In this document: piece after piece, positions 22,657-33,883 of the stretch
Position numbering within the stretch: position 1 is the stretch's first letter
Layout: the number at the start of each line of letters is the position of its first letter
Origin: Deferrisoma camini S3R1
GTDB lineage: Bacteria; Desulfobacterota; Deferrisomatia; Deferrisomatales; Deferrisomataceae
NCBI RefSeq assembly: GCF_000526155.1
Contig: NZ_JAFN01000001.1
Coordinates: forward strand, 1-64,000
Length of the DNA stretch: 64,000 nt
Reading direction: 5' to 3'
Made by a program: the position numbers and the translations under genes
The notes under the pieces: generated by a model
Databases searched by the model: none
What the model saw: the letters and a program-made list of their open reading frames with translations, nothing else
Told to the model about the DNA's origin: nothing

Positions 22657-24327
22657 TCAGTGGGCCGGGGGCTTGCGGCGGGAGTCGCGGATGCCCAGGT
22701 CGCGCATCCGGCGCCACAGGGTGGTGCGGCTCCAGCCCAGGCGCTTCGCGGCCTCGCCCTTGTTCCAGCCGGTGGCCTCCAGGGCGGCGTAGATCTGGTC
22801 TCGCTCCTCGGCGTAGGGGTCGGGCTCGCCGAACGGGTCCTCCCCCCGCAAGATGTGGTCGGGCAGCGCCTGGGGCTGGATCACGTCGCCGGCCGAGCAC
22901 ACGTAGGCGTGGGCCAGGGCGTTCTCCAGCTCCCGCACGTTGCCGGGCCAGGAGTAGCGCTGCAGGATCGGGTAGGCCGCGGCCGCGAGCACCTTGCGCC
23001 GCCCCTCCCGCAGGGCGAGGCGCTTCAGGAAGTGGTCCACCAGCAGGGGGATGTCCTCCCTGCGGTCGCGCAGGGGCGGAAGCTCGATCGGCACCACGCA
23101 CAGGCGGAAGAACAGGTCCTCCCGGAACCGGCCCTCGGCCACCTCCCGGCGCAGGTCCTTGTTCGTGGCGGCCACGATCCGCACGTCCGAGCGGCGCGGC
23201 ACCGACTCGCCCACCCGCTCGTACTCCCCCTCCTGGAGCACCCGCAGCAGCTTGACCTGCAGGGAAGGGGAGGTCTCTCCGATCTCGTCCAGGAACAGGG
23301 TGCCCCCGTGGGCCGCCTCGAACCGGCCGGGCCGGTCCTTCACGGCCCCTGTGAACGCCCCCCGGACGTGGCCGAACAGCTCGCTTTCCAGCAGCCCCTC
23401 GGCCAGGGCCGCGCAGTTGACCTTCACGAACGGCTTGCCGCTGCGGAGGCTCAGGTCGTGGATGGCCCGGGCCACCAGCTCCTTGCCCGTGCCCGACTCG
23501 CCGCTGACCAGCACGGACACCTCGCTGGGCGCCACGGCCTCGATCTTCTCGATCACCCGCAGGATGGAGGGGTGGCTGCCCACGATGCCGATGCGGCCGC
23601 CTTCGCCCGCCAGCTCCGACCGGAGCCGGTCGATCTCGGAGAGGTCCCGCAGCACCACCACCGCGCCCTCGAGCTTGCCGTCGGGGGCCCGCAGGGGCGT
23701 GGCGTTCACCGAGACGTGGAGCGGCCGGCCTCCCTTGCCCCGGAGCACCATCTCCCGGTGATGGAAGCCCTGGCCGGAGCGGATCATGGCCTGGAACGGG
23801 CACTCGGACCCGGGGGGGGTCTGGAACACGTCCCGGCAGACCTGGCCCAGGACCTCGGCCTCGGCAAAGCCGGTCAGCCGCTCGGCCGAGCGGCTCAGGG
23901 CGATGATCCGCTCCTGGGAGTCGATGGCGAGCACGCCCTCGTTCAGGCTGTCGAACACGGCCTCGAGGATGGCCGTCCGCTCCTGCAGGGCCTCGATCCC
24001 CTCGGCCGACGCCGCGGTGGCGAGCACCACCACGGCGTCCCCGTCCGGCCGGGCCGCCAGCCGGAGCCGCAGGGGCTGGATCCCCCGGGCCGTGTGGAGC
24101 CGGCGCACCAGGGAGCGGGAGCGGCGCAGGGCCTCCCACAGGGGATCCCCGTCCCGGGGGGATCGGGCCTCCCACTCCTCCATGCTCTGGGGGGCGGGCT
24201 GGTCCCCGAACAGCGAGCGGAACGCCGGGTTCCCCCAGAGGATCCGGCCCGACCGGTCCACCAGGGCCGCCGGCTGGGTGAACGCGCTCAGCACGTCCGT
24301 GAGGGCGGGGGGGGCCGACACGCTCAC
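22657..24327 (-). CDS. Sigma-54-dependent transcriptional activator with PAS sensor domains
   Basis: 556 residues. Two N-terminal PAS-like regions (about 10-75 and 118-225) are followed by the sigma-54 interaction AAA+ domain (about 245-470). This has Walker A GESGTGKE, the sigma-54 contact loop GAFTGA, Walker B GTLFLDEIGE and sensor WPGNVREL. A Fis-type helix-turn-helix ends the protein (AALEATGWNKGEAAKRLGWSRTTLWRRMRDLG). No receiver domain is present, so signals probably enter through PAS. The GTG start overlaps the nusB stop (GTGA), although regulator and nusB are functionally unrelated. The likely target is the 17-heme cytochrome gene downstream. Confidence 0.9.
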   Translation of the reverse strand: MSVSAPPALTDVLSAFTQPAALVDRSGRILWGNPAFRSLFGDQPAPQSMEEWEARSPRDGDPLWEALRRSRSLVRRLHTARGIQPLRLRLAARPDGDAVVVLATAASAEGIEALQERTAILEAVFDSLNEGVLAIDSQERIIALSRSAERLTGFAEAEVLGQVCRDVFQTPPGSECPFQAMIRSGQGFHHREMVLRGKGGRPLHVSVNATPLRAPDGKLEGAVVVLRDLSEIDRLRSELAGEGGRIGIVGSHPSILRVIEKIEAVAPSEVSVLVSGESGTGKELVARAIHDLSLRSGKPFVKVNCAALAEGLLESELFGHVRGAFTGAVKDRPGRFEAAHGGTLFLDEIGETSPSLQVKLLRVLQEGEYERVGESVPRRSDVRIVAATNKDLRREVAEGRFREDLFFRLCVVPIELPPLRDRREDIPLLVDHFLKRLALREGRRKVLAAAAYPILQRYSWPGNVRELENALAHAYVCSAGDVIQPQALPDHILRGEDPFGEPDPYAEERDQIYAALEATGWNKGEAAKRLGWSRTTLWRRMRDLGIRDSRRKPPAH

Positions 24328-24758
24328 GGCGTCCTCCGGCTGCGGCTCTCCCGGGGGCGCAGGTCCCGGGCGATCCGGTCCAGAAGGCCGTTCACGAACC
24401 GCGGGGAGTCCTCGGAGCCGAACTCCCGGGCCAGCTCCACGGCCTCGTCCAGGACCACCGGCACCGGCACGTCGTCGGAAACCGACAGCTCGTAGGTGGC
24501 CAGGCGCAGGAGGCTCCGGTCCACCCGGTCCATGCGCTCGATCTTCCACCGGCGGCTGGCGGACCGGATGCGGGCGTCCAGGTCGTCGCGCTCGGCCCAG
24601 GCGCCCAGGGCCAGCGTGCGGGCATACTCCGGGTCGGCCGGGCCGTCGTGCTCGGCCAGGACCGCCTGGAGCGCGGCGGCCGGGGGTTGATCCGGGTTCA
24701 GGTCGAGGGCGTAGAGGACCTGCAGGGCCACCCGGCGGGCTCCCCTTCGGGCTCCCAT
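24324..24758 (-). CDS. nusB: Transcription antitermination factor NusB
   Basis: 144 residues, full length, all-helical. Typical features: RRGARRVALQVLYALD at the N-terminus, IERMDRVDRSLLRLATYEL, and the C-terminal PVPVVLDEAVELAREFGSEDSPRFVNGLLDRI. It works with NusE (S10) on boxA in rRNA transcription. It lies 7 bp after ribH, a conserved rib-nusB arrangement. Confidence 0.95.
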   Translation of the reverse strand: MGARRGARRVALQVLYALDLNPDQPPAAALQAVLAEHDGPADPEYARTLALGAWAERDDLDARIRSASRRWKIERMDRVDRSLLRLATYELSVSDDVPVPVVLDEAVELAREFGSEDSPRFVNGLLDRIARDLRPRESRSRRTP

Positions 24759-24765
24759 GGTGGGC

Positions 24766-25233
<468 letters not shown>

Positions 25234-25242
25234 GTCGTCTCC

Positions 25243-26487
<1,245 letters not shown>

Positions 26488-26571
26488 GAGCGCTCCTCGC
26501 AGCTGCGCCGTTCCCCCGAACCGAACCCATCGGCCCGCCCGAACCCGGGGGGCATCCTCAAACGAGCTATG

Positions 26572-27216
26572 TTACTTCAAGAACCCTGCCTGAGCCAAAA
26601 GGTCCCAGGTCACCCCGTCCCCTTGGGGGCGGCCCTCCAGGAGCCGTTCCACGTACTTGGCGAGCACGTCCGCCTCCAGGTTCACCCGGTCGCCCGGCCG
26701 CCGGTCTGCCAGGGCCGTGGCCTCCCAGGTGTGGGGGATGACCGCCACGGAAAAGGCCGAGGCGGCGCACTCGTACACCGTGAGGCTGACCCCGTCCACC
26801 GCCACGGAGCCCTTCTCCACCAGGTAGCGGGCCACCTCGGGCGGGGCCTCGAACCGGACCGTGCGGAACGCCCCCTCGGACCGGACCTCCAGCAGCCGGC
26901 CGGTGGCGTCCACGTGGCCGAGAACGATGTGCCCCCCCAGCCGATCCACCGGCCGCAGGGCGCGCTCCAGGTTGACCCGGTGCCCCGGCCGCAGCCCCCC
27001 CAGGTTCGACCGCTCCAGGGTCTCGGGCGAGGCGTCGGCCGAGAACCACGACGGGCCGATCCCGGTCACGGTCAGGCACACGCCGTTGACCGCCACGGAC
27101 TCCCCCATCTGAAACCCGGAGGTGTCCAGGCGGGTGGCGATGCGCAGCCGTTTCCCCCCCGGCATGGGGGCCACCGCCTCGATCTCGCCCACGTCCTGCA
27201 CGATACCGGTGAACAT
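26572..27216 (-). CDS. ribE: Riboflavin synthase, alpha chain
   Basis: 214 residues made of two lumazine-binding repeats: [12 protein letters not shown]...[15 protein letters not shown] (1-95) and [30 protein letters not shown] (about 110-200). It dismutates lumazine to riboflavin. The ATG at 27216, giving the canonical MFTGIV start, is chosen over an upstream in-frame codon at 27273 that lies inside a repeat. The 5' spacer is repeat DNA, so it may rely on read-through from ribD. Confidence 0.94.
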   Translation of the reverse strand: MFTGIVQDVGEIEAVAPMPGGKRLRIATRLDTSGFQMGESVAVNGVCLTVTGIGPSWFSADASPETLERSNLGGLRPGHRVNLERALRPVDRLGGHIVLGHVDATGRLLEVRSEGAFRTVRFEAPPEVARYLVEKGSVAVDGVSLTVYECAASAFSVAVIPHTWEATALADRRPGDRVNLEADVLAKYVERLLEGRPQGDGVTWDLLAQAGFLK

Positions 27217-27228
27217 GGCTTCTTCTTT

Positions 27229-27300
27229 GGGCCCTCGGCCCGCTGGGAGGCTGGAAAGCAGGGAGGCTTCCAAGTAACTTCGGTCGTCGGTCGTCGGCCC
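27229..27300 (-). repeat. CTAG hairpin word plus leader module
   Basis: GGGCCCTCGGCCCGCTGGGAG GCTGGAAAG is followed by TTCCAAGTAACTTCGGTCG and TCGGTCGTCGG. On the minus strand the latter reads GACCGAAGTTACTTGGAAG, the module also found before the genes at 3359, 8606 and 55509. The whole gap 27217-27554 (338 bp) is repeat DNA. Confidence 0.6.
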
Positions 27301-27344
27301 GCTAGGCAGCTAGGCGGCCGGGCGGCTCTTGAACTGCGCCAAAG

Positions 27345-27452
27345 CTAGGGGGCATGGGGTCTGCTGGAGAGCCGCGCGCGGCGCCTTGGCTCGCCGCGCA
27401 GCGCCTCCAACGTTCGCACCGTGAATTCGTTCGTGCCCCGCCGAACGGTCAT
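27345..27452 (-). CDS. R1-encoded small ORF, copy A (35 aa, hypothetical)
   Basis: ATG-initiated frame inside the R1 repeat: MTVRRGTNEFTVRTLEALRG then EPRRRARLSSRPHAP. It aligns with the 40-residue frame in R1 copy B (38178-38300), sharing MTxR, NxFxVR, EALRGE and RARLSxR. No ribosome site is evident, so it may be untranslated. The shared frame could be a relic of a coding ancestor. Confidence 0.3.
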   Translation of the reverse strand: MTVRRGTNEFTVRTLEALRGEPRRRARLSSRPHAP

Positions 27453-27572
27453 GAAGCCACCGCCGGTGCCCCGTGCCTGCGCGGCGAATCTCAATGCCCG
27501 GCTTCGCGCGCGGCCGGAGGCAGGCCCCATGCCCCTCCCTCCGAGGTGACGCGCCTATTTTGTCGCCGGGTG
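27351..27572 (-). repeat. R1 dispersed repeat, copy A (~222 bp)
   Basis: On the minus strand it matches 38053-38282 over nearly its whole length. Shared blocks include CCTGCCTCCGGCCG, GCGCGAAGCCGGG, ATTGAGAT, CGCCGCGCAGGCAC, TTCATGAC, GAGGCGCTGCGCGGCGAGC and CGGCTCTCC. Its upstream end provides the last codons and stop of ribD. Confidence 0.8.
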
Positions 27573-28736
27573 AATAGCCTCTAGTTTCCGGCCCGCCGGT
27601 TCCCGACTCCGTTCGCAAGACTTGCCGTCTTCCGGGCGGATCCTGCCCGTCACGTAAAGGTCCGGGCCGACCCGTTCAAGCTCGAGTTCCGTGACCTGCC
27701 TGGCCTGGGCGATGCGGTCGGGGCTCGGGCCGCCCACCATGGGCACCGCGTCCCGGCCGCCCAGGAGCTTGGGGGCGTAGAACAGGTGGAGCCGGTCCAC
27801 GAGCCCCGCGTCCAGGAACCTCCGGGCGGTCTCGGCCCCCCCCTCCACCAGCACCTCCATGTGGCCCATGTCGTAGAGGCGGGTCAGGAGGCCTCCCAGG
27901 TCCAGGCCGCCGGCTTCCTCCCGGACCTCCAGGACCCGGGCCCCCCGCGCCTCCAGGGCCCGCCGGCGGGAAGGCTCGGCCCGGGGGCCGCACACCACCA
28001 GGGTGGACGGGGCCTCGGCCGGCTCGAGCATGGACAGGCCCATGGGAATGCGGGCCCGTGGATCCAGCACCACGCGCAGGCACCGACGCTCCGGTCGGCC
28101 CGGCAGGCGAACGCTGAGCCGAGGGTTGTCGGCCTCGGCCGTGCCCACCCCCACCAGCACCACCCCGCACCGGTCCCGCAGCCGGTGGACCCTCTCGCGG
28201 CTTTGGGCGGAGGTGATCCAACGGCTGTCCCCCGAGGCGGTGGCGGTCTTGCCGTCCAGGGTGGCGGCCAGCTTCAGGTGCACGAAGGCCCGGCGCCGAA
28301 CCACCGAGAGGCAGAACGCCTCGTTCAAACGCCGGGCCTCGGTCTCGGCCACCCCCACCCGGACCTCCACCCCGGCCCGGCGCAGCCGCGCCAGGCCCCG
28401 GCCGGCCACGGCCGGGTTGGGATCCGCCATGGCCGCCACCACGCGGCGCACGCCGGCCTCGATGATCCGGTCGGCGCAGGGGGGAGTGCGACCGTGGTGG
28501 GAGCACGGCTCCAGGGTCACGTACAGATGGGCGCCCCGGGCCGCCGGGCCGGCCTGCTCCAAGGCGAACACCTCCGCGTGGGGCTCGCCGGCCCGGGGGT
28601 GGAACCCCCGGCCCACGATCCGGCCGTCCCGCACCACCACGCAGCCCACGGCCGGGTTGGGGCTGGTCCGGCCCAACCCCTCCCGGGCGAGGGCCAGGGC
28701 CACCTCCATGTAGAACCGGTCGGCCGCTTCCGTCAC
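27555..28736 (-). CDS. ribD: Bifunctional diaminohydroxyphosphoribosylaminopyrimidine deaminase / reductase
   Basis: 393 residues. The N-terminal deaminase domain (about 5-145) has the zinc ligands HAEVFAL and [16 protein letters not shown]. The C-terminal reductase (about 150-365) has [21 protein letters not shown] and the [19 protein letters not shown] box. It catalyses the second and third steps of riboflavin synthesis. The GTG overlaps the nrdR stop (GTGA). The last ~25 residues exceed the usual RibD end, and the final [11 protein letters not shown] is encoded by the R1 repeat. Confidence 0.93.
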   Translation of the reverse strand: MTEAADRFYMEVALALAREGLGRTSPNPAVGCVVVRDGRIVGRGFHPRAGEPHAEVFALEQAGPAARGAHLYVTLEPCSHHGRTPPCADRIIEAGVRRVVAAMADPNPAVAGRGLARLRRAGVEVRVGVAETEARRLNEAFCLSVVRRRAFVHLKLAATLDGKTATASGDSRWITSAQSRERVHRLRDRCGVVLVGVGTAEADNPRLSVRLPGRPERRCLRVVLDPRARIPMGLSMLEPAEAPSTLVVCGPRAEPSRRRALEARGARVLEVREEAGGLDLGGLLTRLYDMGHMEVLVEGGAETARRFLDAGLVDRLHLFYAPKLLGGRDAVPMVGGPSPDRIAQARQVTELELERVGPDLYVTGRIRPEDGKSCERSREPAGRKLEAIHPATK

Positions 28737-29197
28737 CCTTCCTTCTGCCCCTCCAGGAACTCCCGGAGCGCGTCCACGAACTCGTCCACGCCCCGGAACT
28801 CCCGGTACACCGAGGCGAACCGCACGTAGGCCACCGCGTCCAGGGCCTGGAGCTCCGCCATCACGGCCTCGCCGATCTCCCGGCTGGGAACCTCCTTGGG
28901 GCCCTCCTCCTGGAACCGGGCCTCGATGCGGTCCACGATCCGTTCCAGGGTGTCGGCCGACACCGGCCGTTTCTCGCAGGCCTTCTTGAGCCCGGCCAGG
29001 ATCTTGAGGCGGTCGAACGACTCCCTCCGGCCGTCCTTCTTCACCACGAGGGGCAGCATGTCCTCCACCCGCTCGTAGGTGGTGAACCGGCGGCCGCAGG
29101 CCACGCACTCGCGCCGGCGGCGGATCACCTCGCCCTCCCGGCTGACCCGGGAGTCGATCACCCGGTCCTCCTGTTCCCCGCAGAACGGACAGCGCAC
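28733..29197 (-). CDS. nrdR: Transcriptional repressor NrdR
   Basis: 154 residues. An N-terminal zinc ribbon ([17 protein letters not shown] with [15 protein letters not shown]) is followed by an ATP-cone (about 49-139, [28 protein letters not shown]). It represses ribonucleotide reductase genes according to ATP/dATP. Starts at GTG, 3 bp after the dCMP deaminase stop. The glyA-nrdR-ribD order is common in bacteria. Confidence 0.96.
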   Translation of the reverse strand: MRCPFCGEQEDRVIDSRVSREGEVIRRRRECVACGRRFTTYERVEDMLPLVVKKDGRRESFDRLKILAGLKKACEKRPVSADTLERIVDRIEARFQEEGPKEVPSREIGEAVMAELQALDAVAYVRFASVYREFRGVDEFVDALREFLEGQKEG

Positions 29198-29200
29198 GCC

Positions 29201-29656
29201 TCACGCCTCCTCGTCGTCGCCCAGGGGCACGAGGTCGATGGCCGCGCTTCTGAGCAGGTCGCGGCTCAGGGGGTCGGCGTAGCCCTCCAGGTAGTACACC
29301 CGCCGGATCCCGGCGTTGATGATCATTTTGGTGCAGATCACGCAGGGCAGGTTCGTGCAGTAGATGTCCGACCCCTCGATGCGCACCCCGTGCTGGGCGG
29401 CCTGGAGGATCGCGTTCTGCTCCGCGTGCAGGCCCCGGCACAGCTCGTGCCGCTCCCCCGAGGGGATGCCCATCTCCTCGCGCAAGCAGCCCACGTCGAG
29501 GCAGTGGGCCACGCCCGAGGGGGCGCCGTTGTAGCCGGTGGCCAGGATGCGCTTGTTCTTGACCAGGATCGCTCCCACCTTCCGGCGGGTGCACGTGGAC
29601 CGGGTGGCCACCAGACGGGTGATCTCGGTGAAGTACTCCTGCCAGGAAGGACGCAT
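29201..29656 (-). CDS. dCMP deaminase (ComEB-like)
   Basis: 151 residues of the cytidine/deoxycytidylate deaminase family. Zinc site: [11 protein letters not shown] with the catalytic Glu, and [11 protein letters not shown] for the two Cys ligands. An extra His/Cys-containing insertion ([14 protein letters not shown]) is typical of dCMP deaminases with a second zinc. It supplies dUMP for dTMP, which suits its place beside glyA, the source of methylene-THF for thymidylate synthase. Confidence 0.92.
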   Translation of the reverse strand: MRPSWQEYFTEITRLVATRSTCTRRKVGAILVKNKRILATGYNGAPSGVAHCLDVGCLREEMGIPSGERHELCRGLHAEQNAILQAAQHGVRIEGSDIYCTNLPCVICTKMIINAGIRRVYYLEGYADPLSRDLLRSAAIDLVPLGDDEEA

Positions 29657-29699
29657 GGGACCCCCTTCGGGCCGCGAGCCTCGGGCGGGGCGGTTCGGG

Positions 29700-31394
29700 T
29701 CAGCCGGCCGCCTCCCGCAGGTGTTGGTAGAACGGGAACCGGGCGCACAGCTCCCGGATCTGGTCCCGGATCTGGGTCTCGACGGCCGGGTCGCCGCACC
29801 GTTCCAGGACCCGGGCGATGGCCTCCGCGATGACCTTCATCTCGGCCGCCCCCATGCCCCGGGTCGTGACGATGGGGGTGCCGATCCGGATGCCGCTCGT
29901 GACGAACGGGCTGCGGGTCTCGTAGGGAATCGCGTTCTTGTTCAGGGTGATGCCGGCCCGGTCGAGGCTCTGCTCGGCGTCCAGGCCGGTGAGGTCCTGG
30001 GGCGTCAGGTCCACGAGGAACAGGTGGTTGTCGGTGCCGCCCGACACGATGCGGTAGCCCCGGCGGGCCAGGGCCTCGGCCATGGCCCGGGCGTTCGCCA
30101 CCACCTGGTGGGCGTAGTCCCGAAACGCCGCGGTTGCGGCCTCCCGGAACGCCACCGCCTTGGCCGCCACCTGGTGCATCAGGGGGCCGCCCTGGAGGCC
30201 CGGGAACACGGCCTTGTCCACGGCCTCGGCGTGCTCGGCCCGGCATAGCACCAGCCCCCCCCGGGGGCCCCGAAGGGTCTTGTGGGTGGTGCTGGTCACG
30301 ATGTCGGCGTAGGGCACGGGGTTGGGGTGGGCGCCGCCGGCCACCAGGCCGGCGATGTGGGCCATGTCCACCACCAGGTAGGCGCCCACCTCGTCCGCGA
30401 TCTCCCGAAAGGCCGCAAAGTCCAGCACCCGGGAGTAGGAGCTGGCGCCGGCAACGATCACGGCCGGCCGCTCCCGGCGGGCGACGTCGCGGACCTGGTC
30501 GTAGTCGATGGTGCCGGTGTCCCGGCGCACCCCGTAGGTCACGGCCCGGTACTGGCGGCCCGAGAAGCTCACGGACGCCCCGTGGGTCAGGTGCCCCCCG
30601 TGGGCCAGGGCCATGCCCAGGATCGTGTCGCCGGGCTGGCACAGGGCGTAGTACGCGGCCATGTTGGCGGACGACCCCGACAGGGGCTGGACGTTGGCGT
30701 GGTCCGCGCCGAACAAGGCCTTGGCCCGCTCGATGGCCAGCTCCTCCACCTCGTCCACGAACCGACACCCGCCGTAGTACCGCCGGCCCGGGTAGCCCTC
30801 GGCGTACTTGTTGGTGAGCACCGACCCCTGGGCCTCGAGCACGGCCTCGGAGGCGTAGTTCTCCGAGGCGATGAGGACCACCCCGTCCTCCTCGCGCCGG
30901 ATCTCGCCCTGCACGGCCCTCCACACGTCCGGGTCCGCCTCGGCAAGCGCCGAGGGGCGCTGGCGCTCCACCTCCCGGATCTTGGCGATCCGGCGGGCGT
31001 GGCGGCCTCCCTCGAACCGGGCCTCGAGCCAGGCCCGGACCATCTCCCGGGCCCGTGCCGGGTCGGTCGTGCGGCCCCCGATCACCAGCACGTTCGCATC
31101 GTTGTGCTCCCGGGCCATCCGCGCGGTGTAGGGGTCGTGGACCAGGGCCGCCCGCACCCCCGGCACCTTGTTGGCCACGATGCTCATGCCGATCCCGGTG
31201 CCGCAAAGCAACACGCCCCTCTCGGCCTCGCCCCGGGCGATCCGTCGGGCCACCTCGACCCCGAACTCGGGGTAGTCCACGGGGTCGCCGTTGTCCGGCC
31301 CCAGGTCGCGGACCTCGTGGCCCAGTTCCCGCAGGTAGGCCTTGAGGTCCTCCTTGAGAGCGTAGCCCCCGTGGTCGCTCGAGATCAGGATCAT
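29700..31394 (-). CDS. glyA: Fused ribose-5-phosphate isomerase B / serine hydroxymethyltransferase
   Basis: 564 residues in a single frame. Residues 1-145 are a full RpiB ([40 protein letters not shown] with active-site Cys, [14 protein letters not shown]). Residues about 155-564 are a full SHMT ([53 protein letters not shown] lysine in [14 protein letters not shown]). The junction [20 protein letters not shown] has no stop. rpiB and glyA are usually separate neighbours, so this is a fusion, or an unnoticed internal GTG start may yield free SHMT as well. It lies 7 bp after fabF. Confidence 0.93.
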   Translation of the reverse strand: MILISSDHGGYALKEDLKAYLRELGHEVRDLGPDNGDPVDYPEFGVEVARRIARGEAERGVLLCGTGIGMSIVANKVPGVRAALVHDPYTARMAREHNDANVLVIGGRTTDPARAREMVRAWLEARFEGGRHARRIAKIREVERQRPSALAEADPDVWRAVQGEIRREEDGVVLIASENYASEAVLEAQGSVLTNKYAEGYPGRRYYGGCRFVDEVEELAIERAKALFGADHANVQPLSGSSANMAAYYALCQPGDTILGMALAHGGHLTHGASVSFSGRQYRAVTYGVRRDTGTIDYDQVRDVARRERPAVIVAGASSYSRVLDFAAFREIADEVGAYLVVDMAHIAGLVAGGAHPNPVPYADIVTSTTHKTLRGPRGGLVLCRAEHAEAVDKAVFPGLQGGPLMHQVAAKAVAFREAATAAFRDYAHQVVANARAMAEALARRGYRIVSGGTDNHLFLVDLTPQDLTGLDAEQSLDRAGITLNKNAIPYETRSPFVTSGIRIGTPIVTTRGMGAAEMKVIAEAIARVLERCGDPAVETQIRDQIRELCARFPFYQHLREAAG

Positions 31395-31401
31395 GTTGCG
31401 G

Positions 31402-32646
31402 TCATCCTTCGAAACGGCGGAACAGGAGGGAGGCGTTCGTGCCCCCGAACCCGAACGAGTTGGACAGGGCGGTGCGGATCCGGCCCTGCCGGGCCTCGTT
31501 GGGCACGTAGTCCAGGTCGCAGTCGGGGTCGGGGGTGTCGTAGTTGATGGTGGGCGGCGCCACCTGGTCCCGCAGGGCCAGCACCGAGAACGCCGCCTCC
31601 ACGCTCCCGGCCGCGCCCAGGAGGTGGCCGGTCATGCTCTTGGTGGACGACACCCACAGCCGTTTGGCGTGGTCGCCGAACACCCGCTTGATGGCCAGGG
31701 TCTCGTAGTAGTCGTTGAAGGGGGTGCTGGTGCCGTGGGCGTTGATGTAGTCGAGCTCGTCCGGGGCCAGGGACGCGGAGCGCAGGGCCGCCTCCATGCA
31801 CCGGGCCGCCCCGTCGCCCTGGGGATCGGGGGCCGTGATGTGGTAGGCGTCGCAGGTGGCTCCGTAGCCCACCAGCTCGGCGTAGATCTCGGCCCCCCGG
31901 GCCCGGGCCCGCTCCAGCTCCTCGAGGATCAGCACGGCGCCCCCCTCGCCCATGACGAACCCGTCCCGGTCCTTGTCGAAGGGCCGGCTCGCCCTCTCGG
32001 GCTCGTCGTTGCGGGTGGACAGGGCCCGCATGGCGTTGAAGCCCGCCACCGCCAGGGGGGTGATGGTGGACTCGACCCCTCCCGCCAGCATGACGTCGGC
32101 ATCGCCCCGCCGGATGGCGTGCCAGGCCTCGCCGATGGAGTGGGACCCGGTGGCGCAGGCGGTCACGATGGAGAGGTTGGGGCCCTTGGCCCCGGTCTGG
32201 ATGGCCACGTACCCGGGCGCCAGGTTGGCGATCACCATGGGGATGAAGAACGGGCTGACCCGGCGCGGCCCGGACTCCAGGAGCACCTTGTGCTGGGCCT
32301 CGATCCCGGGCAGGCCGCCCAGCCCGGCCCCGATCGACACTCCCACCCGCTCGGCCTCGGCCTCGCCGATCTCCAGGCCCGCGTCGGCCACGGCCATGCG
32401 GGCCGCCGCCACCGCGTACTGGATGAAGGTGTCCATCTTCTTGACCTCGCGGCGGTCCATGTACTCGGACGGGTCGAACCCCTTCACCTCGGCCGCGATC
32501 TGGGTCTTCAGCCCTGCGGCGTCGAACTTGGTGATGGGGCCCACCCCGGACCGGCCGGCGAGGCAGTTCTTCCACGACGCTTCCACACCGATGCCCAGGG
32601 GGGTGACGCACCCCAGGCCGGTGACCACGACTCTTCGTGCCGCCAC
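31402..32646 (-). CDS. fabF: Beta-ketoacyl-ACP synthase II
   Basis: 414 residues, full length. Condensing enzyme of fatty acid elongation. The Cys-His-His triad is present: [14 protein letters not shown] (Cys about 164), [15 protein letters not shown] and [28 protein letters not shown] closes the fold. It starts at ATG 32646 after AGGAG. The 207-bp gap from acpP is unusually long for this pair and contains two strong hairpins. Confidence 0.96.
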   Translation of the reverse strand: MAARRVVVTGLGCVTPLGIGVEASWKNCLAGRSGVGPITKFDAAGLKTQIAAEVKGFDPSEYMDRREVKKMDTFIQYAVAAARMAVADAGLEIGEAEAERVGVSIGAGLGGLPGIEAQHKVLLESGPRRVSPFFIPMVIANLAPGYVAIQTGAKGPNLSIVTACATGSHSIGEAWHAIRRGDADVMLAGGVESTITPLAVAGFNAMRALSTRNDEPERASRPFDKDRDGFVMGEGGAVLILEELERARARGAEIYAELVGYGATCDAYHITAPDPQGDGAARCMEAALRSASLAPDELDYINAHGTSTPFNDYYETLAIKRVFGDHAKRLWVSSTKSMTGHLLGAAGSVEAAFSVLALRDQVAPPTINYDTPDPDCDLDYVPNEARQGRIRTALSNSFGFGGTNASLLFRRFEG

Positions 32647-32658
32647 GTTGCTCCTCCT

Positions 32659-32678
32659 GAACCCGCCTGGGCGGGTTC
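32659..32678. other. Hairpin just upstream of the fabF ribosome site
   Basis: GAACCCGCC, TG, GGCGGGTTC: a perfect 9-bp palindrome, 4 bp upstream of the fabF Shine-Dalgarno on the minus strand. Confidence 0.55.
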
Positions 32679-32680
32679 AT

Positions 32681-32722
32681 TAGGGAAGGGAGCCAGGCCC
32701 GACGGCCTGGCTCCCTTCCCTA
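32681..32722. terminator. Perfect 19-bp stem-loop between acpP and fabF
   Basis: TAGGGAAGGGAGCCAGGCC and its exact complement enclose the 4-nt loop CGAC. No T-run follows. It could attenuate or process the acpP-fabF transcript, uncoupling abundant acpP mRNA from fabF. Confidence 0.5.
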
Positions 32723-32850
32723 ACCGCCGAACGCTCTGCTAGGCCGGATCCCTCCATGGGGGTTCGCTGCGACGCCGTCGGCGGTCCGCCGGGCCCCGAG
32801 GCGCGGCGCAGGCGAGGGCATTCGCAGAGAGGTCCCATGGTCCCTCCGGG

Positions 32851-33093
32851 CTAGGCCGCGAGCTTCTCCTTGATGTAGTCGATGGCGTCCTGGACCGTGC
32901 GGATCTTCTCCGCGTCCTCATCCGGAATCTCCTGGTCGAACTCCTCCTCCAGGGCCATCACCAGCTCCACCGTGTCGAGGCTGTCGGCGCCCAGGTCCTC
33001 GATGAACCGGGCCTCGGGCACGATCTTGTCCTCGTCCACCCCCAACTGCTCGGCGATGATCTTCTTGACGGTCTCTTCGATGTTCGCGCTCAT
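32851..33093 (-). CDS. acpP: Acyl carrier protein
   Basis: 80 residues, acidic and helical. The phosphopantetheine serine is in [19 protein letters not shown] (about residues 36-54). It carries the growing acyl chain in fatty acid synthesis. It lies between fabG and fabF as in E. coli. The 129-bp remainder of the downstream gap (32723-32850) is GC-rich with no recognisable gene. Confidence 0.97.
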   Translation of the reverse strand: MSANIEETVKKIIAEQLGVDEDKIVPEARFIEDLGADSLDTVELVMALEEEFDQEIPDEDAEKIRTVQDAIDYIKEKLAA

Positions 33094-33122
33094 GCTTCCC
33101 TCTCTTGGTTGCGGGTTGTGGG

Positions 33123-33860
33123 TTACCCCATGTACATGCCCCCGTTGACGTGGAGCACCTGGCCGGTGATGTACGCCGCCCGGTCCGAGGCGAGGAACGC
33201 CACCGCCTCGGCCACATCCTCGGGACGCCCCAGCCGCGCCAGGGGGACCTGCGCCAGCAGGTTCTCCCGCACGTTCTCGGGCAGCTCGGCGGTCATGTCC
33301 GTGGCGATGTAGCCGGGGGCCACGGCGTTGACGCGGACCCCCCGGTTGGCGTACTCCCGGGCCAGGCTCCGGGTGAGCCCCTCGAGCCCTGCCTTGGCCG
33401 CGCAGTAGTTGGCCTGGCCGGCGTTGCCCAGGGCCCCCACCACGCTGGAGATGTTGATGATGGCCCCCGTGCGGGCCCGGATCATGGGCCGCAGGCAGGC
33501 CTTGGCGCACAGGAAGGCACCGGTCAGGTTCGTGTCGAGCACCGCCTGCCAGTCCGCCGGCTTGAGCCGAAGGGTCAGGTTGTCCCGGGTAATGCCGGCG
33601 TTGTTGACCAGGATGTCGATCCGGCCCCAGGCGTCCAGGGTCTGGGCCACCGTCGCCGCCACGCTGTCGGGGTCGGCCACGTCCAGGCCCAGGCCCAGGG
33701 CCTCGCCCGGCAGGGCCTCGGCCACCCGGGCCGCGGCCTCGGCGCTGCGGCCGGTCACCACCACCCGGGCGCCGTCCCGGCCCAGGCGCTCTGCCACGGC
33801 CCTGCCGATACCCCGGGTCGAGCCGGTTACCAGGGCCACCTTGCCTTCGAACTCTGCCAT
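33123..33860 (-). CDS. fabG: 3-oxoacyl-ACP reductase
   Basis: 245 residues. Short-chain dehydrogenase with NADPH-binding [10 protein letters not shown] (13-22), NNAG, and the Ser-Tyr-Lys set in [24 protein letters not shown]. The C-terminal NGGMYMG is typical of FabG. It reduces beta-ketoacyl-ACP. It lies 23 bp downstream of fabD, within the fab operon. Confidence 0.96.
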   Translation of the reverse strand: MAEFEGKVALVTGSTRGIGRAVAERLGRDGARVVVTGRSAEAAARVAEALPGEALGLGLDVADPDSVAATVAQTLDAWGRIDILVNNAGITRDNLTLRLKPADWQAVLDTNLTGAFLCAKACLRPMIRARTGAIINISSVVGALGNAGQANYCAAKAGLEGLTRSLAREYANRGVRVNAVAPGYIATDMTAELPENVRENLLAQVPLARLGRPEDVAEAVAFLASDRAAYITGQVLHVNGGMYMG

Positions 33861-33883
33861 GTCCGCTCCTCGGGTCTCTTGGC

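Noticed and set aside
26488-26571. FMN riboswitch upstream of ribBA or other rib genes
   Set aside because: Neither this gap nor the ribD or ribE 5' regions contain the conserved FMN aptamer blocks.
31000-31394. Treating rpiB and glyA as two genes
   Set aside because: No stop codon or frame change lies between the domains, so a single fused CDS is the direct reading.
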